Assembly: GCF_008370045.1 (NCBI RefSeq)
Contig: NZ_VOBN01000001.1
Coordinates: 744,001 to 808,000, forward strand
Source: Pseudomonas sp. ANT_J12
Lineage (GTDB): Bacteria > Pseudomonadota > Gammaproteobacteria > Pseudomonadales > Pseudomonadaceae
DNA: 64,000 bases
Reading direction: 5' to 3'
Shown here: in pieces, positions 63,172 through 64,000 of the stretch
Layout of the letters: every line of letters begins with the position of its first letter
How positions within the stretch are numbered: the first letter of the stretch is position 1
Notes under the pieces: generated by a model
The model's database searches: none
What the model saw: the letters and a program-made list of their open reading frames with translations, nothing else
Told to the model about the DNA's origin: nothing
Program-made: the position numbers and the translations under genes

Positions 63172-63924
63172 TTAACTATCGTCCCGCTCGCGGATGTATT
63201 CCTCGAGCAGCTTCTTCTCTTCTCCAGAAAGCGAGCGGCTTTCCAGAAGATCGGCGCGTCGTTCAAAGGTCCTACCAAGGGACTGCTGTAAACGCCAACG
63301 CCGGATATGCGCGTGATTGCCACTAAGCAACACGTCGGGAACACGCTGATCCGCATACACCTCCGGTCGGGTGTAGTGCGGGCAATCCAGCAGACCATCC
63401 GTAAAGGAATCTTCCTCGGCGGAGTCCGCATGCCCTAAAGCTCCAGGCAGCAGTCGTGTAACCGCATCAATCAGGACCATCGCCGGCAGCTCGCCGCCAG
63501 ACAGTACATAGTCGCCAATCGACCACTCTTCATCGACATGAGCTTCAATAAAACGCTCGTCAATGCCTTCATAGCGGCCGGCAATCAGGATCAATGCATC
63601 CAGATTCGCCAACTCGCGCACCGCCGACTGAGTCAGTTGACGGCCTTGGGGGGACAGGTAAATAACCTTCGCCGCCTCCCCGGCTGCTGCCTTGGCCTGA
63701 ACCAGAGCATCTTCCAGGGGCTTGATCTTCATCACCATGCCCGGGCCACCGCCAAATGGGCGATCGTCCACAGTGTGATGTCGATCCGTCGTGTAGTCTC
63801 GCGGATTCCAACAGGTGAGCTGCAACAGCCCCTGTTTCACCGCACGACTGGTGATGCCGTACTCGCTGATGGCGGAGAACATCTCGGGAAACAAACTGAT
63901 CACTTCTACGCGCAAGTTAGCCAC
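63172..63924 (-). CDS. trmD: tRNA (guanine-N1)-methyltransferase TrmD
   Basis: Methylates G37 of tRNAs to prevent frameshifting. The SPOUT fold has [20 protein letters not shown] at the start, [16 protein letters not shown] near residue 57 and the knotted SAM site with [12 protein letters not shown] near 113 and [15 protein letters not shown] near 131. I place the start at GTG 63924, two bases after the rimM stop; frames beyond it lie inside rimM. The product is 250 residues, the usual size. Confidence 0.95.
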   Translation of the reverse strand: MANLRVEVISLFPEMFSAISEYGITSRAVKQGLLQLTCWNPRDYTTDRHHTVDDRPFGGGPGMVMKIKPLEDALVQAKAAAGEAAKVIYLSPQGRQLTQSAVRELANLDALILIAGRYEGIDERFIEAHVDEEWSIGDYVLSGGELPAMVLIDAVTRLLPGALGHADSAEEDSFTDGLLDCPHYTRPEVYADQRVPDVLLSGNHAHIRRWRLQQSLGRTFERRADLLESRSLSGEEKKLLEEYIRERDDS

Positions 63925-63926
63925 GC

Positions 63927-64000
63927 TTAGAAGTCCGCATCCCATTCCACCTTCATCTCGCCTGCGGCAAGGTCGACTACCAACACGCATTGCTCCGTAT
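63927..64000 (-). CDS. rimM: 16S rRNA processing protein RimM, C-terminus (partial)
   Basis: Only the last 24 codons lie in the window, reading [20 protein letters not shown] then ADF and a TAA stop. This matches the conserved RimM tail (D-x-x-A-G-x-x-x-V-x-W-D-x-D-F). Position directly before trmD confirms it. Confidence 0.88.
   Translation of the reverse strand, partial: TEQCVLVVDLAAGEMKVEWDADF

Overview
The window is chromosomal DNA of a Pseudomonas species, most likely of the P. fluorescens group. This rests on gene order (adk-ppc, a DUF4398 lipoprotein followed by lptF, prfB-lysS, a complete wsp operon, recJ-yaeQ, xerD-dsbC-hom-thrC, trmD-rplS), on about 60-65% GC in core genes, on Pseudomonas-restricted families (DUF3509, the LptF lipoprotein) and on many REP-type intergenic inverted repeats. 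I saw no tRNA, rRNA, CRISPR array or complete insertion sequence.

Layout. 1-14.8 kb: housekeeping and envelope genes, mostly on the minus strand (PEP-mutase-like enzyme, DUF72, tsaB, adk, ppc, two lipoproteins, a lipoprotein hydrolase, a DUF1704 putative metallopeptidase, a TetR regulator, lysS). 14.9-16.0 kb: prfB with its programmed +1 frameshift. 16.2-24.3 kb, plus strand: a type VI secretion island of vgrG, a DUF4123 adaptor, a 1241-residue effector, a membrane protein that is probably its immunity partner, and a small AP2-domain protein. It sits between prfB and wspR, which I recall as adjacent in P. aeruginosa. 24.5-33 kb: the wspABCDEFR surface-sensing operon, which makes cyclic-di-GMP through WspR. 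33.3-44.3 kb: a DUF533 protein, then a LysR regulator and a polyamine/GABA locus with a ydcSTUV-patD-type ABC transporter and dehydrogenase, a second PatD paralogue and an amino-acid permease. 44.4-47.0 kb: accessory DNA with a low-GC SLOG plus phosphoribosyltransferase pair, a Bro-N gene and a 61-residue gene. 47.2-64 kb: opgD, an Old Yellow Enzyme, recJ, yaeQ, a CoA-transferase, a periplasmic-binding-like protein, a DUF3509 protein, a shortened sensor and degenerate receiver, thrC, hom, dsbC, xerD, rplS, trmD and the end of rimM.

The most interesting feature is a block of low GC at about 21.5-23.24 kb inside the type VI island. It starts within the effector gene, at the onset of its membrane-spanning C-terminal region, and ends within the presumed immunity gene, just after its second membrane helix. 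Both genes return to normal base composition outside it. This looks like a toxin-tip plus immunity-head cassette exchanged as one unit between conserved flanks. The SLOG-phosphoribosyltransferase pair at 44.4-45.6 kb is a second candidate for an undescribed (possibly defensive) system.
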